6,891 nucleotides of DNA from Nitrososphaerota archaeon (GTDB lineage Archaea; Thermoproteota; Nitrososphaeria; Nitrososphaerales; Nitrosopumilaceae), in contig JAUWQG010000050.1 of assembly GCA_030611185.1 (NCBI GenBank), forward strand, positions 1 to 6,891, read 5' to 3'. A program made the translations under genes and the position numbers. Below the pieces are notes generated by a model, which had not been told where the DNA came from, did not search any database, and saw only the letters and a program-made list of their open reading frames with translations. Positions 5,518-6,891 of this stretch are shown piece by piece; positions within the stretch are counted from its first letter, which is position 1; the number at the start of each line of letters is the position of its first letter.

Positions 5518-6003
5518 ATGACTTGTAAAGGAATTTGCGTAAGATACAAGGCTCAAAAGCCTGTAGGAACCGGAAGATATGCTTCTGGACAAAGAAGATG
5601 CCAAATTTGCGAAATATTCATCAAATGGGAAGGTCTATGGTGTCCATGTTGTGGATACAGACTAAGAACTAAACCACGAAATCTCAAGTACAAGGCCAAA
5701 CTTCGTGCAAGAGTTGAAGCAGACTCAATTGAAGCTAAAGCAATTGCTCAAGAAAAACCAGAAGAGATTGTTGAGGAGATTAAAGTAGTAAAACCAAAAG
5801 CTGCTAAAACCACAGTTAAAGCAAAAGCTGCTAAAACCACAGTTAAAGCAAAAGCTGATAAAACCACAGTTAAAGCAAAAGCTGCTAAAACCACAGTTAA
5901 AGCAAAAGCTGCTAAAACCACAGTTAAAGCAAAAGCTGCTAAAACCACAAAAACTGAGGTAAAAGTTCTACCAGAAACTGAATCAATAGCAATAAAAGCA
6001 TAA
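5518..6003 (+). CDS. Zinc-ribbon protein with a Lys/Ala repeat tail
   Basis: I know no function for this 161-residue protein. Residues 1-52 form a compact, basic, cysteine-rich domain: C3 and C7 (CKGIC), C28 and C31 (CQIC), and CPCCG at 42-46, with W37 and W41. C28, C31, C42 and C45 fit a zinc ribbon. A basic linker follows (KPRNLKYKAKLRARV), then an acidic patch near EKPEEIVEEIK. From about residue 95 to 144 the chain is a nine-residue repeat AAKTTVKAK, five full copies plus a part copy, with a single Asp variant. The tail resembles histone H1 or AlgP-type Lys/Ala tails, so RNA or DNA binding is likely; this is inference. The tail is low-complexity and probably disordered. The start is supported by the TATA box. 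The gene is isolated by a 326-base gap and is followed 17 bases later by the PAC4-like gene. Confidence 0.8.
   Translation: MTCKGICVRYKAQKPVGTGRYASGQRRCQICEIFIKWEGLWCPCCGYRLRTKPRNLKYKAKLRARVEADSIEAKAIAQEKPEEIVEEIKVVKPKAAKTTVKAKAAKTTVKAKADKTTVKAKAAKTTVKAKAAKTTVKAKAAKTTKTEVKVLPETESIAIKA
5800..5949 (+). repeat. Tandem 27-bp repeat, 5.5 copies, in frame
   Basis: Full units start at 5800, 5827, 5854, 5881 and 5908, and a 15-base part unit at 5935. Each full unit encodes Ala-Ala-Lys-Thr-Thr-Val-Lys-Ala-Lys. The only difference is C to A in unit three (Ala to Asp). Near-identity at synonymous positions points to recent duplication or ongoing homogenisation by slippage or unequal recombination. Confidence 0.95.
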
Positions 6004-6020
6004 GATTTGTTCAAAACTTA

Positions 6021-6359
6021 TTGAACTCTCCAAATGGGTTTTCAAAGAAAACCGTTGATTTGGGGAGTCGTAGTTTTTCTTTACAGATTATAAAATTTGA
6101 GAATGGCTGCTTTGTTTCTGTAACTGAAGGCAGTGCTAAATTAGGATCTATGGTTGTTTCCTTGGCAACCGGACAAAACCCCATTACTACAACAGTTATT
6201 CCCTCCAAATCCGAATCTCTTTTTTTGAAATTAATTGCCGAAAGAATTAGTACTAGAATGAATGGAATCGCAGTTGTGTCAACATTTGTTCAAAAAGAAT
6301 TAGATCCAGATACTGCAAAAGTCTTAATGACAGAAATTATTGAGATTATTCAAAATTGA
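6021..6359 (+). CDS. Small protein resembling proteasome assembly chaperone 4 (PAC4/Pba4)
   Basis: The 112 residues have alternating hydrophobic strands: FSLQIIKFE, GCFVSVTEG, LGSMVVSLA and NPITTTVIP. A helix with LFLKLIAERISTRM, a strand GIAVVSTFV and a final helix AKVLMTEIIEIIQ follow. This order matches eukaryotic PAC4, where a strand pair leads to LANLAVAM, PVSTSLLG, a GLAQRLARKT helix, VFVSYNL and an ALLVENRIKEEM helix. Such chaperones guide proteasome alpha-ring assembly. I recalled that comparison from memory and ran no alignment, so treat the function as a hypothesis. The start is TTG at 6021, since no ATG lies in a suitable place. An alternative start is TTG near 6059, which would still keep the conserved core. 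The TGA stop overlaps the ubiD-like TTG start (TTGA), so the two are probably co-translated. Confidence 0.6.
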   Translation: MNSPNGFSKKTVDLGSRSFSLQIIKFENGCFVSVTEGSAKLGSMVVSLATGQNPITTTVIPSKSESLFLKLIAERISTRMNGIAVVSTFVQKELDPDTAKVLMTEIIEIIQN

Positions 6360-6891
6360 CTGATTTACGTAATTATATTTCATTAATTAAAAAAAGCGGA
6401 GATTTGAAGACCATCAAAACCCCTGTCTCAACAAAATATGAAATTGCAGGAATTACTGCTAAAGTTGACGGTTCTTTTGCTGTAATGTTTGAAAATATAA
6501 GAGAAAGTGAATTTAATCTAGTCGCAAATCTTGTGGGTACTAGGAAAAGATTTGCCCAAGCAATTGGAAGCAACGAAAAAAAAATTCATGAAAGAGTAAT
6601 TTCTGCCATTAAAAAAGCAAAAAAACCTACAATTTCTCCTTCTGGAAAATTTATGGAAAATAAATCAAAGGACCTATCTGTAATGCCTATTGTTACTCAC
6701 TTTGAGAAAGAATCAGGTCCGTTTATCACTTCTTCAATTGCCTATGTCAAAAATCTTGAAACAGGGAAACAAAATTCTTCATTTCATAGGATGATGCCAA
6801 TTGATAACACACATTTTTCAATTAGGATGGTTGAAGGAAGACATCTTCATCGATGCTTCACTAACGCAAAAGAACATGGAGAAGATCTTAA
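6356..6891 (+). CDS. UbiD-family decarboxylase, N-terminal part, cut by window edge
   Basis: UbiD enzymes are decarboxylases that use prenylated FMN. The 178 visible residues match the family N-terminal half: GITAKVDGSFAVMFENI near the start, LVANLVGTRKRFAQAIG, then MPIVTHFEKESGPFITSSI, the FHRMMPIDNTHFSIRM segment and a GRHLHRCF loop. There is no stop before the window ends; full members are about 400-500 residues. In archaea one UbiD homolog is anhydromevalonate phosphate decarboxylase of the modified mevalonate pathway to isoprenoids. That is a reasonable guess here, but a quinone-type or other substrate cannot be excluded. The start is TTG at 6356, which overlaps the TGA stop of the PAC4-like gene and leaves no room for an ATG without losing conserved sequence. 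No lesion is seen in this part. Confidence 0.9.
   Translation, partial: MTDLRNYISLIKKSGDLKTIKTPVSTKYEIAGITAKVDGSFAVMFENIRESEFNLVANLVGTRKRFAQAIGSNEKKIHERVISAIKKAKKPTISPSGKFMENKSKDLSVMPIVTHFEKESGPFITSSIAYVKNLETGKQNSSFHRMMPIDNTHFSIRMVEGRHLHRCFTNAKEHGEDL

Noticed and set aside
5800..5949. CRISPR array
   Set aside because: The units are directly adjacent with no unique spacers and are in frame within a protein.
5748..6014. Long minus-strand frame of Leu/Val/Ala repeats
   Set aside because: It is the reverse reading of the 27-bp repeat in the zinc-ribbon gene. The apparent membrane-like repeats are a shadow.
6373..6573. Minus-strand frame opposite the UbiD start
   Set aside because: It is a shadow of the UbiD frame, with no family features.

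Overview
The window looks like a piece of a marine ammonia-oxidising archaeon (Nitrososphaerota/Thaumarchaeota, Nitrosopumilus-like). Transcription factor E, the archaeal tRNA methyltransferase Trm56, archaeal NAC, an A-type ATP synthase stalk subunit and an AbrB-PhoU regulator are all archaeal genes. The DNA is very AT-rich, TTG starts occur, and several genes have a TATA box about 26 bases before the start codon, as in leaderless archaeal mRNAs. The assignment comes from protein character alone; no search was run.

Left part, minus strand (1-3196): an AbrB-PhoU-like gene broken by a one-base frameshift, then hflX, trm56 and tfe reading towards position 1. hflX and trm56 overlap and tfe follows 26 bases later, so these three probably form one unit for ribosome/GTPase function, tRNA modification and transcription initiation. 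tfe runs off the left edge.

Middle part, plus strand (3289-4511): a stand-alone protein resembling the C-terminal PUA region of archaeosine transglycosylases overlaps nac by four bases (ATGA). A coiled-coil protein resembling the H subunit of the A-type ATP synthase peripheral stalk follows. A divergent promoter region (3197-3288) separates this group from the PhoU-like gene.

Decayed locus (about 4561-5191): a gene whose parts join into one RuvX/YqgF-like RNase H-fold protein carries two in-frame TGA codons, a frameshift at an A8 run and no normal start codon. Both TGAs lie where the family pattern suggests glycine (GGA). It is a pseudogene or a cluster of sequence errors. Then comes a 326-base AT-rich gap holding three inverted repeats and two TATA-like boxes.

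Right part, plus strand (5518-6891): a small zinc-ribbon protein with a Lys/Ala tail made of near-identical 27-bp repeats, a small protein resembling proteasome assembly chaperone PAC4, and the start of a UbiD-family decarboxylase. The last two overlap by two bases and are probably co-translated. No mobile element, CRISPR array, rRNA or tRNA was seen. The most interesting points are the repeat-tailed zinc-ribbon protein, the PAC4-like protein next to UbiD, and the RuvX-like pseudogene.
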